DNA from: Sperchopsis tessellata
Lineage: Eukaryota > Arthropoda > Insecta > Coleoptera > Hydrophilidae
Length of the DNA stretch: 30,303 bases
NCBI GenBank assembly: GCA_033557685.1
Contig: JAWQRN010000392.1
Coordinates: 1-30,303 of the forward strand
Reading direction: 5' to 3'
The notes beneath the pieces were generated by a model. That model searched no databases. It had not been told where the DNA came from and saw nothing but the letters and a program-made list of their open reading frames with translations. Shown here piece by piece: positions 10,413-20,821 of the stretch. The position numbers and the translations under genes were made by a program. How positions within the stretch are numbered: position 1 is the stretch's first letter; every line of letters starts with the position of its first letter.

Positions 10413-11240
10413 TCAAAGATCCTTCGTTATACACAAAGACTTAGACATCCAGCTGTAGTCCATGCAAACTTTGTTCTTTGCTCTATCTCCAAAGCAATAT
10501 ATCCATCCATATCTCACATTAGCTGGCATATCTAGTTCATTGAGCACCACTTTTGTTTGACTAAGTTTTATTCTAAGGCCTACATTTTTACTTTCGTAGT
10601 CTAGATCATTTATTCTTGAAGCTCTTTGATAATATTGCAAATATCACGATAACATCTGTAACGCTCAAATGGTTTAAGATATTCTCCATTCACTTGTATG
10701 CCCTTGTGTTCCCAGTTTAGTGTTTGGAACATATACTTTAGAGTTGCACTGAACAACCTTAGCTGTATGATGTCTCAGTTGTCTAGCACCTTTTTGAATA
10801 TGAATCATTTCTGTTTCTTAATGTAATTTAATATTTGATGTGACTTTTTGATAGGAATTTTGAACCTACTACATCAAAGCTTTAATATCTGCAAACGTCT
10901 TAATAAAGTCAAATCCTTTCTCGTGGTCCATAAAAGCATAGTGGCAGTTAATATTTGTTACAGCTAATTTTGAATTTTTGCAACATGTGAATGTGATCAA
11001 TACTGCTATATCTCTACGAAAGACTCTCTGTTCTTTGGATTGGTAAAAATCAAATAAGGCTGTAAGAGAGTTTGTAATTATTTTGGTAAGAAATATAAAC
11101 AGCAGATGTGAGACTGATTGGACCGTAATTTTTCAGATCTTCTTTTTTGTGAATTAAAATAATTTTTGCGTTATTCAAGATGCAGCTATCACTTCAGTTT
11201 CTATGCATGACATATACAGTTTTTCCAGAACTGTATATAT
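10413..11240 (-). mobile_element. Non-LTR retrotransposon reverse transcriptase remnant (RTE/jockey-like)
   Basis: Minus-strand pieces follow the order of a non-LTR reverse transcriptase palm. AFMDHEKGFDFIKTF (about 10950-10890) matches motif A with its D-x-x-K-A-F-D pattern. LNWEHKGIQVNGEYL (about 10720-10675) matches the segment before motif C. A decayed motif C region follows (the expected F-A-D-D is not readable), and then ESKNVGLRIKLSQTKVV (about 10590-10545) matches the conserved K-V-G-L-x-I-x-x-x-K-T-K segment. Frameshifts separate the pieces, so the copy is inactive. The clade is uncertain. It is inserted antisense in the intron between units 6 and 7. Confidence 0.65.
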
Positions 11241-12819
11241 AATATCCTCATCAATTTTTTATATATCAACTCGACATTTTAAATAATATGTAATATCTCT
11301 TTCATCTTTATGTAATTTTTGTTTTATATTTTTCATTAAATTTCTATTTGTAACTTCAAAATTATAAATATTAAATCTAAATAGAAACATTGACATCTAA
11401 GTAACAATTTTATATTTCTTTCGTTTTTCTGGTTAATATGCGGCAATTATAAATGCACACATTTAATACTATTTAGATTTCACGGATTCTTAAAACTGTA
11501 TGGCTTCTTGTGCTGGTCCCAATAACTACCTTTACTGAATGTAATCAGGCTTAAAGAGAATGAGGGCCGTGGTTTTGTTGTGTCTGGCATTTTGGGTAAA
11601 TGAGGCATTAACTCTTTGTACGTTTTGTTAGTCCACGAGAGCTGAGCTCCTACCCTACTTATCTGATGGGCATTCTCATATGCTCAATGTATACATTCTC
11701 TCAACTGGAGACATGCCCTCTAAGAGATGCAGGATTCCTCCAAGGACAATATTAAATATAGGATACTATATTTGAATGGGAGAGATGACTAGTCTATTTT
11801 TATTAATTTAATCTTTAAAAAATAATAAAAATGCTGCAGAATCTAATATAATTACTTCACTTTAAAATGAAAACTAATTTATTAACATATATCAAAAACA
11901 GTATATCAGTATTCTCATATTTTGATTCCCTAGGTACCTAAAATGATCAAAACCAAAATGTAAAACTTTCATATTGTTTCTACCAATTTATGAAAATCCA
12001 TTTTGAATGATTTTCTAAAATATGGTTTTCTTATAAATTAAGTAAATTTTATTTTTTGTTTCTTTTTTTATGATAAAGCTATGAATACAGAAATGTTACA
12101 TTTTTAATTTTTCTAGCTAAAATTATTACAATAAATAAAATTCTTTTATGAACCATAAAATAAACAAAAACACATTATCAGCAGTAGCAATTCTACTCCA
12201 TGAATAGAAAAGAAAGATTGTACCCTAAAGGCAAAAACCTATTTGCAAAAATCATGTACTAACATATTTCAAAAATAGGCCACATATATGCCAGATGTAG
12301 TAAATCTTGTGTACTATTTATGTTAACATCTAGTCCATTGTTTGAACTATCAGAAAGCAGTTTTGAGAGTTCTTCTTCAATAGCTCTTTTCAAAATACTA
12401 ATTATTTTAAAATGCAATGAAATCAACTCTAATAAAACAACATAGCTTTCTAATTAAGACTAGAATTCTAGATGAGAAGGTAGCATTAAAACCATTTACA
12501 TAAAGATTCTTTATTATATGACCGAAAATGCATACTTGTAGAATACCAAATGTATACGTAAATATTATTGCTATGACTTTTCATAGTTTGTACAATGAAT
12601 GATATAAATAGAAAATTATTTTCACTCTCCGGAAGCTCTTCATAGGAAGGGATAAGGATCATTATCAAAGTTAAGTCTTGTCTTTTTATGTCACAATAAT
12701 ATTACTGAACATAGTATGTATTTTGTTACTATGTTATGTGTGAGTTAAATTCTATAAACCTGGTGAATAAGCAGTATAAATATAAACATCATACAAATGA
12801 TTTTTCATTTTGAATCTTA
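11241..12819. other. Long intron, little recognised
   Basis: AT-rich. The stretch 11490-11760 is richer in GC and may be part of another old element, but I cannot name it. The open frame at 12486-12668 on the minus strand shows no family features. Confidence 0.4.
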
Positions 12820-12893
12820 AATATGTATCTGTATGAATGTTGTTTCCGGGTGGAAACCGTGGAAGTCTATTACATTTAATATGTATCTGTATG
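12820..12893. repeat. 16-bp direct repeat flanking a foldback-element fragment
   Basis: AATATGTATCTGTATG occurs at 12820-12835 and again at 12878-12893. The 42 nt between start with AATGTTGTTTCCGGGTGGAA, the terminus of the palindrome at 9305-9544, and end with GTGGAAGTCTATTACATTT, which is also found at 9554-9572 beside that palindrome. It looks like a small insertion with a duplicated target, ending only 8 nt before the acceptor of unit 7. Confidence 0.7.
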
Positions 12894-12901
12894 TTTTATA
12901 G

Positions 12902-13189
12902 TTTTACCCCAAATATTACCATTTGATTTTGGTGGAGAAGCTATTAACGCTGGCGATTCAACATCTTTAATGTGTTCAGTAACCAAGGGTGATTTGCCTA
13001 TGGAAATATCATGGATTTTTAATGGCAAACCAATACCAGACAATGAAGGAGTCAATTTCATACGTGTCAATAAGAAAATTAGTACTTTGAGCATAGATTC
13101 TGCCCAAGCTAACCATATTGGAGAATATAGTTGTGTTGTGTTAAATTCTGCCGGATCATCTGTTTATTCAGCATATTTAAATATTAATG
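12902..13189 (+). CDS. Dscam1: Dscam1 Ig7 alternative exon, unit 7 (group A)
   Basis: Full 288-nt phase 1-1 exon between TTTATAG and AATG|GTATTA. It reads VLPQILPFDFGGEAINAGD, LMCSVTKGDLP (Cys 25), EISWIFNGKP (Trp 38), RVNKKISTLSIDSAQANHIG and EYSCVVLNSAG (Cys 78). It is transitional, since IFNGKP in the C-C' region resembles groups B and C. The acceptor tract appears rewritten by a repeat insertion that ends at 12893, so its polypyrimidine tract is short. ATTCCCA lies 80 nt downstream (13269). Confidence 0.88.
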
Positions 13190-13737
13190 GTATTATGTTT
13201 ACTTTAAGACATATTTTTAGTTAGACTTTTTGATTTAATATTTTTGTTTTTATTTTCATTTAACTACCATTCCCAAAAAAATCTATACTACTAAACAAAT
13301 CAAATGTGTGAAAAGTGGAAATGTTAATCATTTGGTCAGAAATATATTCAGAAGTTTAATGTTCATATTATACAACTCTTCATAAGGACTATCAGATTCA
13401 AAGATATCAAACAAATGTACTTGTTTTATTTTGTATTTACTTTTACAATTTAGATCTTTTTTAAGTTTTCGCAATAAATTAAATGTCAGCAAATCTGTAT
13501 ATATGAAATTAGCTGCAAAATCAGTAATTTTATAAGTAAATACGCGATTTCATATTAAGTTAATTAAGTGTACATATAATTAATAAGTTACATGAAAACT
13601 GTAATTATGACTTTAATTGATATCAATATTTACTAGTGAGCTACCAAACACAGATGTCAAAATAACTAACATATACAATGTTATTTAATAAGAAATGGTA
13701 TTTTTATTGTTTGTTATCTTACCCTTGTAAATTTTAG
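13190..13737. other. Intron between units 7 and 8
   Basis: AT-rich and carrying ATTCCCA at 13269. There is no other recognised feature. It ends in ATTTTAG at 13731-13737, the old acceptor of unit 8. Confidence 0.5.
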
Positions 13738-13993
13738 AATTTTATGATTCATACAGGAGAGAGTGTACAATTAAGCTGCTACGCTAGCAAAGGTGACACA
13801 CCATTATCAATAGTGTGGACTTTAAATGGTAAAAATATCAGTGGTCATTCTAGTATTTCAATGATACCAATCGGTGCTCGTACCAGTTTGCTTTCAATAT
13901 CATCAGTACAACCCAATCATGCAGGAGAGTTTACCTGCAGAGCAATCAACAAAGCTGGAGAAGCGGTACATAGTGGAACATTGTTCATAAATG
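13738..13993 (+). pseudogene. Dscam1: Dscam1 Ig7 exon with 5' deletion, unit 8 (group B); possibly usable from an internal acceptor
   Basis: The ancestral acceptor ATTTTAG (13731-13737) is retained, but the exon behind it is 256 nt, 32-nt (net) shorter than group A and not a multiple of 3. Spliced there in phase 1 it hits TAG soon after. The lost part is the A strand (expected PYILPFDFDGES). The rest is intact: ESVQLSCYASKGDTPL, IVWTLNGKN, IPIGARTSLLSISSVQP, GEFTCRAINKAG, ending FINGI with donor GTATTT. An AG at 13755-13756 would start the exon at 13757 in the correct phase, giving 237 nt and an Ig domain 17 residues short. Whether it is a pseudoexon or a shortened functional exon cannot be settled from the sequence. 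Confidence 0.75.
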
Positions 13994-14189
13994 GTATTTT
14001 GCTTATTTTAGCTTTATTGTTGCTATCGTTTATGGTCACTCAAGCTTTTGTTTTTAAAACCATACAAAGTTTGTTTACTGGAAAATATGTACTTTTTATA
14101 CAAATGTGAAAATTGTCTAAATTTTATTCTTACCTAATATAACAGAAACTGTTAATATAAAGGTTTTACTTCATTATTTATACCAACAG

Positions 14190-14474
14190 TTCTGCCATAC
14201 ATACTTCCATTTGAGTTTGATGGAGAGTCAAATACTGGTGATAGCTGCCAATTGAACTGCTATGTTAGTAAAGGGGACACACCATTAAATATTTCATGGA
14301 GCTTAAATGGGAAACCTATGTCACCTCATTCTGGTATATCAATGATACCTATCGGAGCTCGAACTAGCTTGTTGACAATTTCAGCTGTACAAGCAGAACA
14401 TTCAGGGGAGTTTACTTGTACTGCGATAAATAGAGCTGGAGAAGCTACACACAGTTCAACATTATTTATTAATG
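14190..14474 (+). CDS. Dscam1: Dscam1 Ig7 alternative exon, unit 9 (group B)
   Basis: Intact 285-nt phase 1-1 exon, one codon shorter than group A because the A'-B loop is DGESNTGDS. It lies between CCAACAG and AATG|GTATTT. It reads VLPYILPFEFDGES, LNCYVSKGDTP (Cys 24), ISWSLNGKP (Trp 37), IPIGARTSLLTISAVQ and GEFTCTAINRAG (Cys 77). An extra Cys (TGC at 14246-14248, in DSCQLNC) sits where relatives have Val or Thr and has no obvious partner. ATTCCCT lies 70 nt downstream (14544), and a C-rich TTACCCCTACCC starts at 14486. Confidence 0.88.
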
Positions 14475-14834
14475 GTATTTAAATATTACCCCTACCCTGA
14501 TCTCTTCTTAAATTATTTATGATAACCAATTATTAGTTAGACAATTCCCTACCTTTAGTTGAAAACAATACCTGCAATGTCATTTTACCACAATACAAAG
14601 GACCTATTATCGAACAAGATTCATGGAATGTGCCCTTAAAAACATTACTAGAAACATTAAACATTTTAGAAATGATAAAACTACCAAACAAAAGTGGAAA
14701 ATTTTTGATTAACTAATGATGCCGTATGAACTTTGCATTTAGGTTAAATTATGAATTATTAATATTATGTTATCTACCTAGCTATGAAATAAAACAGAAA
14801 TAGCATTAACAACATTTTCTTATGTTACCCCCTT

Positions 14835-15104
14835 TTAAACCCACAGGTTTAAAGTTTTCAGTTGTATGTTTTCATAGGTCTCTCCATTTATAGTAGACTC
14901 CTTAACCATATATTTGATATTCAAAACTTTTTTGGATGTGGAAACCCTTATGAACTCATTGCATGGATTCCTGTTGAGATAATGCATTTTTGCTTCAGTT
15001 GTCCTTTTATGAATTATTTTTGGTTGCCCTCTTTTATAAGGAACTCTGTGATGATAAAACTTAATTTCAATTATTTTATCCCTATAAACTGAACAATTTG
15101 ACAT
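14835..15104 (-). CDS. Unrecognised 89-residue open frame, possibly a fragment of a mobile-element protein
   Basis: The frame is open for 89 codons in a very AT-rich intron. The product is basic and hydrophilic (segments such as PYKRGQPKIIHKRTTEAKMH and ESTINGETYENIQL), unlike chance translations of AT-rich DNA nearby. The opposite strand is also open across most of it but gives a hydrophobic, low-information product. I do not recognise the family. No terminal repeats were found around it. It may well be non-coding. Confidence 0.2.
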   Translation of the reverse strand: MSNCSVYRDKIIEIKFYHHRVPYKRGQPKIIHKRTTEAKMHYLNRNPCNEFIRVSTSKKVLNIKYMVKESTINGETYENIQLKTLNLWV

Positions 15105-15684
15105 AAACTATTCAAAATATCTGTTAGTAATATATTTTTTTACATTGTCACTCTCTTGATTTATTTGTAGGTAGATAACATAAATATATGCCTTTGTTTA
15201 TTTTTTAAACATTAACAATCTACATGAGCAGAATGTTAATATCTATGGAATTAAAAAATTACAACATGTTATTTAACCTATTTTAAGATTTATTTTTCTG
15301 GCATTTATTATCAAATTTAAAATATAGGTCATGTTTTTATTAAATTAACTTCTAAATTATGACTCAAATAAATAACTGCTTTAGATTTTTATCGGCCATT
15401 TTCTTCTGTTTTGTTTATAATACTTAATTTAGTATGTTTCACTTATTTTATCAAGGATGTTCCGATTAGTACCTACTTACTTACTCAATAAATTATAGTT
15501 ATAGATATTTCTTTGGACATTTATACATCTAAGAGAAAACCAGTCAACTTGAATTCAAACCAAGAACCAAAACTGCAGCACCATACATTCTTACAGCAAA
15601 AGTTTTAAAACCATATTAAAAAAAAATTCAAACATGTAACTTAAATACAGTTTTTTAGGTAATAAATCTTGTTTGTAATAATAG

Positions 15685-15737
15685 AACAAGGCTATAGTAT
15701 TGGACTAAGGTGCAAAGGTCTTGGATTAAAATCTCAG
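15685..15737 (+). repeat. tRNA-like segment, possible SINE head relic
   Basis: CTATAGTATTGGACTAAGG followed by AAGGTCTTGGATTAAAATCT has the layout of a tRNA D-arm/A box and T-arm/B box (compare GGTTCRANNCC), as in tRNA-derived SINEs. The B box is degenerate and no stable cloverleaf is evident, so it is not a functional tRNA. Confidence 0.3.
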
Positions 15738-16270
15738 TAACCATTAATCAACAAAATAATTTATAGAGATGCTTGACTTGTTATCTCTCAAAATATTTAA
15801 GGTATAATTGAAAATGATTGTAGGATGGAACTATTTGAAACATCTTTAAATTAACTTAAACAAGAACACCTAATGTTGCAAATTGACTAACAAAACGGTA
15901 ACTTGTAAATAACTTTTTTTCTATTTACCCTATTACCAAACACACCTACCACCTCTTGGAATTTTACCATATTCAATAGTAAAATAGTATTATTTAACAA
16001 AGATATCTCTTAAAACAGTTTTCTCCAAATCACAAAAGAAACCATCTTGACTGAGTTCGAATTTTATAGCGTACTAGACTAGCATCAAGCCTATATCTAA
16101 GAGGCAAAAGAAGCCTTTTATAAAAACCAAATATGATTTAGGTTTCATTATTTTACCATCTTTTAATACTAAAATTTTAATGAGCAAACAGTTTGACAAG
16201 GTTTACATAAACATATATGATACAGTAAATATATTTAAAACAATTTAATTTTTCTTTTGGTTTTTGCTAG

Positions 16271-16555
16271 TTCTGCCATATATTCTTCCTTTTGATTTTG
16301 ATGGAGATGCCAACACGGGTGATAGTACGCAGTTAACATGCTACGTTAGTAAAGGTGACACACCTATAAACATCTCTTGGAGTTTAAATGGTAAACCAAT
16401 AGCTTCTCATTCCGGAATTTCGATGATTCCCATCGGAGGTAGAACAAGTTTACTTACTATTTCTTCTGTACAGCCAGATCACGCTGGGGAATTTGCTTGT
16501 ACTGTGAAAAATAGAGCTGGCGAAACTGCTCATAGTGCCACGTTGTTCATTAATG
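16271..16555 (+). CDS. Dscam1: Dscam1 Ig7 alternative exon, unit 10 (group B)
   Basis: Intact 285-nt phase 1-1 exon between TTGCTAG and AATG|GTATTT. It reads VLPYILPFDFDGDANTGDS, LTCYVSKGDTP (Cys 24), INISWSLNGKP (Trp 37), IPIGGRTSLLTISSVQPDHAG, EFACTVKNRAG (Cys 77), and ends FINGI. EFAC replaces the usual Y/F-T-C. It is nearest to unit 9 but without that copy's extra cysteine. NIS in the C strand is a potential glycosylation site shared by much of groups B and C. Confidence 0.88.
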
Positions 16556-17838
16556 GTATTTGAAAGTAAAAATGTTTTTCTTTTTTATATGTTTATTATT
16601 TTCTCCTATTTTTCTGTATTAACCTGTTTTATCTACTCAAAATATATTGTTATGGTCTATTTTTAATTTAGGAGGAGTACTTACAAACATTTTTAGTAAA
16701 TAAATTACTGTTTGATCTTCTAGCATGTTAGTCAAGTGATGCCTAAGCCTGTAATTTAATTATGGTGGATGTAGTTTTTATTTCTGGTGTATTATGCATT
16801 TTCTCATACATAATAATTGAGGGACTTGGTACACTAACTGGCTAAACACCAAAATAATTAAGCATTAAGTACTTACCATTATGAGTATTCTACATCAATT
16901 CGTGCAAAAATTGGTTTCACAGTGAATATATAAATACATGCTACGTTGTCTGTTCTTAAATATTAAGTTCTAACTCATTGACATAATCAAATATAATTGA
17001 ACTGTGTAATTTTTGCCTACGAGAGGCCATCACAGCACAATATTTCCTTCTTTTAAAAAACAAACCTTAGTGCCACTACCACTTGAAATAATTTGTAAGG
17101 TATTTTCAGTCCCAAGATCTGTAGGTTAAGATTGAAGAAAAACAAAGAAATTTTATCCATTTTATATATATTTCTTAATTTTCTCCCAATATCTTGCCTC
17201 ACTCGACAATATTAGCTTTCCTTGAGAGTTAGCAACAGTGGTCGAATAGCTGTGTACCATTATTTTTTTCTATTTCCACCATTTAATTTTATTAATGTTG
17301 ATAATAAACTAGGCTTCTGATTATTTTCAAGATGATCTTAACTCTGATTCACATATTATTAAAACATCAACAAAAAAAAGTATCATAACTGTGTCTTGCT
17401 AAGTTTACAGAGTATGCTGTAACATTTATTTTATTGTGAATGTTGTGTATCACCTAACTAGAGCTTGAACTCAAGATCTTTGGTATTTAACTCTAGCAGT
17501 TTATTTTCGTAGGTAGGCAAGATTTGGTTCCTGAAGAGTTAGGGTAAATGCGAAGATGTGAAGTTGATATTGATTGCTTGTTTTGGTTAGGTGTTAGTGA
17601 AGAGTATTTTTTTTATGATTTTGAAGACTGTTACGGATCAAGTATTTATGAAAAATACCACAGAAGGCAATTTTCTTGGTCAAATCATTTAAAAAATAAA
17701 AATAAAATTAAGACATTAAGATCGGAAAATGAGGAAGTACTGTTCATAGTGAACAAATTATTGAAAATCCTGAGTACTTCCACTTTAGTGATTGTGTTTA
17801 AAGAAAAGTAATACAAAAATATTTTTTCTGTTTCACAG
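16556..17838. other. Intron between units 10 and 11
   Basis: AT-rich. A tRNA-like segment on the minus strand at 17502-17450 is listed separately. A + strand open frame at 17548-17811 ends 27 nt before the next exon and has no recognised similarity. No exon relic is seen. Confidence 0.45.
17450..17502 (-). repeat. tRNA-like segment, possible SINE head relic
   Basis: On the minus strand this reads CTGCTAGAGTTAAATACC then AAAGATCTTGAGTTCAAGCT. The second part resembles a tRNA B box (GAGTTCAAGCTC against GGTTCRANNCC), and its left part resembles the segment at 15685-15737. It fits a decayed tRNA-derived SINE, but the evidence is weak. Confidence 0.3.
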
Positions 17839-18123
17839 TGGCTCCTTATATAACACCGTTTGATTTTGAGGGGGAGTCTAACACTGGTGAGAGTGTTCAG
17901 TTGACTTGTTATGTGAGCAAAGGGGACGTACCTGTCAATATTTCATGGGCTTTGAATGGTAAATCTATATATTCACATTCGAAAATCTCAGTGATACCTA
18001 TTGGTGATCGAGCTAGTTTTGTTGCCATATCTTCTATTCAACCAACTCATGCAGGACAGTATACTTGCATAGCTTGTAATGGTGCTGGATCTACTGAACA
18101 TAGTGCAACATTATTCATTAATG
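17839..18123 (+). CDS. Dscam1: Dscam1 Ig7 alternative exon, unit 11 (group B)
   Basis: Intact 285-nt phase 1-1 exon between TTTCACAG and AATG|GTATTT. Its first two bases are TG instead of TT, which still gives Val if the upstream exon supplies G. It reads VAPYITPFDFEGESNTGES, LTCYVSKGDVP (Cys 24), NISWALNGKS (Trp 37), IPIGDRASFVAISSIQP and GQYTCIACNGAG (Cys 77). An additional Cys (18075-18077) lies three residues after the F-strand Cys, where relatives have Lys or Asn. This is the most diverged group B member. Confidence 0.88.
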
Positions 18124-18512
18124 GTATTTGATGGTATCAGTATCTTGATTTTATATTAAGATGTAGGACATCAATAGTACGCTTTTTTTATTTTAGAATG
18201 TTATGTAAGTTTTGTAGTATATATCGCAAGCTTTAAAAAAAAAATAGCTGTTAATTCTATTTTGATATAAATGCAAATAAAATCAGTTGAATATCCTTTT
18301 TGAAAACTATTCAGATGTTATATTTTTAAATGGGAAATAATAAAATTAATCATTTTACAAATTTGGAATATGGTGTCATTGCTCTTTATGTAGACTCTCT
18401 AGAGTTTTACGCTGTCATGCGTACGCTTAATATTGAATGTGCCGTTTATTTTTAAGACATTAAATTTTATATTCAATTAGTGTAAAATTTTAAGTTCTAA
18501 TGATCCTTTCAG
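18124..18512. other. Intron between units 11 and 12
   Basis: 389 nt, AT-rich, no motif of the ATTCCY type and no other recognised feature. It ends with TGATCCTTTCAG. Confidence 0.5.
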
Positions 18513-18800
18513 TTCCACCCCAAATTACACCTTTTGATTTCGGGGAAGAAACAGTGAATTCTGGAGATATGGTTTCCATATTTTGTACTGTCAGTAAAGG
18601 TGATTTACCACTTAATATCACTTGGTCACTAAATGGCCGACCTGTGAATAAAATGTATGGGATATCAATTCTAAGAACTAATAAACGCATAAGTCAATTG
18701 AGTATAGATTCTGTACAAGCTGAAAATCGAGGCGAATATACCTGTTGTGCCACAAATTTTGCTGGAAATATTACTTATTCTACGAACTTATATGTTAATG
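18513..18800 (+). CDS. Dscam1: Dscam1 Ig7 alternative exon, unit 12 (group C)
   Basis: Full 288-nt phase 1-1 exon between CTTTCAG and AATG|GTATTT. Group C signature: VPPQITPFDFGEETVNSGD, a B-strand Cys 25 (IFCTVSKGDLP), LNITWSLNGRP (Trp 38), ILRTNKRISQLSIDSVQAEN and GEYTCCATNFAG (Cys 78). Two adjacent cysteines follow YT, so one is extra. NIT in the C strand is a glycosylation sequon. A decayed duplicate follows 112 nt later. Confidence 0.88.
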
Positions 18801-18911
18801 GTATTTAAATGAATAATGTAATTACTTGTATATTTTATAATATTAATATTTGTAAAGTATGAATGTATTTGATTTTGTTTAAGTTATTTTTATATTCATT
18901 TTCATCCTTAG

Positions 18912-19113
18912 CACCTCCACAAATTGTTCCATTTGATTTTGGTGATGTGTCAGTTAATTCAAGTGAATTGAATGGATAGCATGTTGATATTTTCAAGGGC
19001 ATGAAGATGTTGAAATCTAACAAGTGTATCAGTTTACTGAGTATAGACTCACATGTGTGTTACTTCAAATATTGTAGGCAATGTCGGTCATTCCAAAACT
19101 TTGTTTGTGAATG
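18912..19113 (+). pseudogene. Dscam1: Relic of a Dscam1 Ig7 exon, unit 13 (group C)
   Basis: A normal-looking acceptor (ATCCTTAG) leads into APPQIVPFDFGDVSVNSSE, then TAG. The copy is only 202 nt. The B-strand Cys and the core Trp region are deleted, while fragments SLLSIDS and the end TLFVNG with donor GTACAT remain out of frame. Splice signals survive but the product would terminate early, so it is a pseudoexon. It may still compete for splicing. Confidence 0.8.
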
Positions 19114-20544
19114 GTACATTTATTCAATTGTTTCTAATTTCTTGATATTCATTTTGTTTTAGATCAGTGAATACATTTTTGTACTTAACTTTTTGAAACA
19201 ATAAAATGGATAAGTTGAATCGTGCAATCCAGCAAAATTGAATTAGTATGGAAATACGTGGACAGTTTTTCAAAGTCATAATCAGTTGTTGAATTTATTG
19301 AGCTCAGTATTTGTAAGTTTAAATTAGATGCATTTTGTATTTTAAAACAATATTTTACACTCATTTGAAATTAAGTCATATAAAAACTCCTGTTATTTAG
19401 AAAACAAATACAACACTACACTATACATTTCATTAGGAATTCTTAAATTAAGTAATAGCAGTTTTCACATCAAAACCATTTTATAAATGGTTAAACTCTC
19501 GCATAAAATACATAGTCACATGTGCTGGTTACCTGTTACAGAGCGACAACCAAACCAAATTTACAAAAATATATCAGTTTTTACATAAGGAATCATGTTA
19601 ATGGCTAGACAATGAACTTAGTCCAGAAATAAAAACAGACTAAAGATTATTGTCAAAAATTCCGAACAAAACTGTAGTAAACTCAATCATTCAACCACTC
19701 AGATGTTGAATTCTTGAAATATCTGGCATCCCACTACATACCTACAGAACTTTTTCAGCACACTTAATTGCAAATATTATATTGCTTCGATCTATTACTT
19801 GAATTACCATTTCTGAAATTCATTCTTTTTTTTTAACAATGACTTATTTCTGCTATTATGGCTAGTCACTGACGAAGGATTATACTACACAACTGAGAAT
19901 TTTGCAGCATCCAGTGTTCGGACAGTAATTTGGTTTTTTTAATGTCAATTTATCTAAAATACATTGAATCCATAGTTATACGCCCTTCCTCCTCGCTAGT
20001 ATGCTGGTTGTAGTAGCTGTGCTACCGAGGTGGCAGTTATTTATCACTAATAACAGGTACTTGAAGCAGTTTCAAATCAATTCTTGACTGGTTGCCTTGG
20101 TTCAGTTTAATTTAAGAGCAATTAACTTATGAGGCAAAATTCACGTCCACTTATCCAATTATAAGTTAGCTAGATGGAAATCAGAAATATTCTTGTGCAA
20201 AAAAAAAATAATTTATTATTGCTCCTTAGGATGCTAAAGTTGATTAAGAATCAAAAAATAAACATGTCAAAAACTATAGATGTTTTCAAACTTTTAACCT
20301 TGCAGCACTATATTTCAGTATTTATGGACTAATAAAGCAAATTACATCTTTCTCAACTAAACCAATTGTAAGCGGGCTAGATATTCCATAGAACAAATGA
20401 TAATCATAAAAATTTTTTATTCAGCAAACAATTCAAAATAATGTTTCTTTTCAATATATTAGAGTTGAATAGATTTTGTCTATAACAAATGGCAAAATGT
20501 ATAATACATAAAGGTTTTTACTAAGAAGTACCAAATTTTTCCAG
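19114..20544. other. Intron between units 13 and 14
   Basis: AT-rich. It contains one copy (19844-19920) of a dispersed repeat that recurs at 21951-22030. No exon relic or gene is seen in the rest. Confidence 0.45.
19844..19920. repeat. Dispersed repeat, copy 1
   Basis: Shares with 21951-22030 the runs CTGAGAATTTTG and GCATCCAGTGTTC and a similar left half (TATTTCTGCTATTATGGC against TATTTCCGCTGCTATGGC). It has no coding signature. The element class is unknown. Confidence 0.7.
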
Positions 20545-20821
20545 TTCCACCTCAAATAACTCCATTTGAGTTTGGTGAAGAAACTGTTAATTTTGGAGAT
20601 ATGGTTACAGTAAATTGTGCAGTGGAGAGAGGTGACTTACCCATAACTATCATGTGGCTTCTAAATGGAATATCAACTGAAAAATATAAAGGCTAAAGGC
20701 TACCTTACGAACAAAGAAGCTCATGTTGATTCTGTACTGCCCCTAAATTCTGGGGAATATACTTGCCTGGCTTCAAACCGTGGAGGAAATGCATCTCATT
20801 CAACTTTCCTTCATGTAAATG
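20545..20821 (+). pseudogene. Dscam1: Frameshifted Dscam1 Ig7 exon, unit 14 (group C)
   Basis: The acceptor TTTCCAG and donor AATG|GTACCA are intact. The first half reads well: VPPQITPFEFGEETVNFGD, VNCAVERGDLP with Cys 25, and IMWLLNG with Trp 38. After residue 50 there is TAA (20694-20696), and deletions in the C'-E region shift the frame. The F-G strand part (GEYTCLASNRGGN, ending LHVNG) is recognisable in another frame. At 277 nt it is 11 nt short, so inclusion would give a truncated protein. A young pseudoexon. Confidence 0.85.

Larger units (their letters stand above)
14475..16270. other. Long intron with possible SINE relic and an unexplained minus-strand frame
   Basis: Contains the ATTCCCT element (14544), a tRNA-like segment at 15685-15737 and a charged minus-strand open frame at 15104-14835, both listed separately. 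The remainder is AT-rich with no exon relic that I can see. It ends in TTTTGCTAG. Confidence 0.45.

Noticed and set aside
15685..15737. Functional tRNA gene
   Set aside because: B box is degenerate and the cloverleaf cannot be formed; a SINE relic is the better explanation.
17548..17811. 87-codon + strand frame just before unit 11
   Set aside because: No recognised family or splice context; it ends before the acceptor and the composition is not persuasive.
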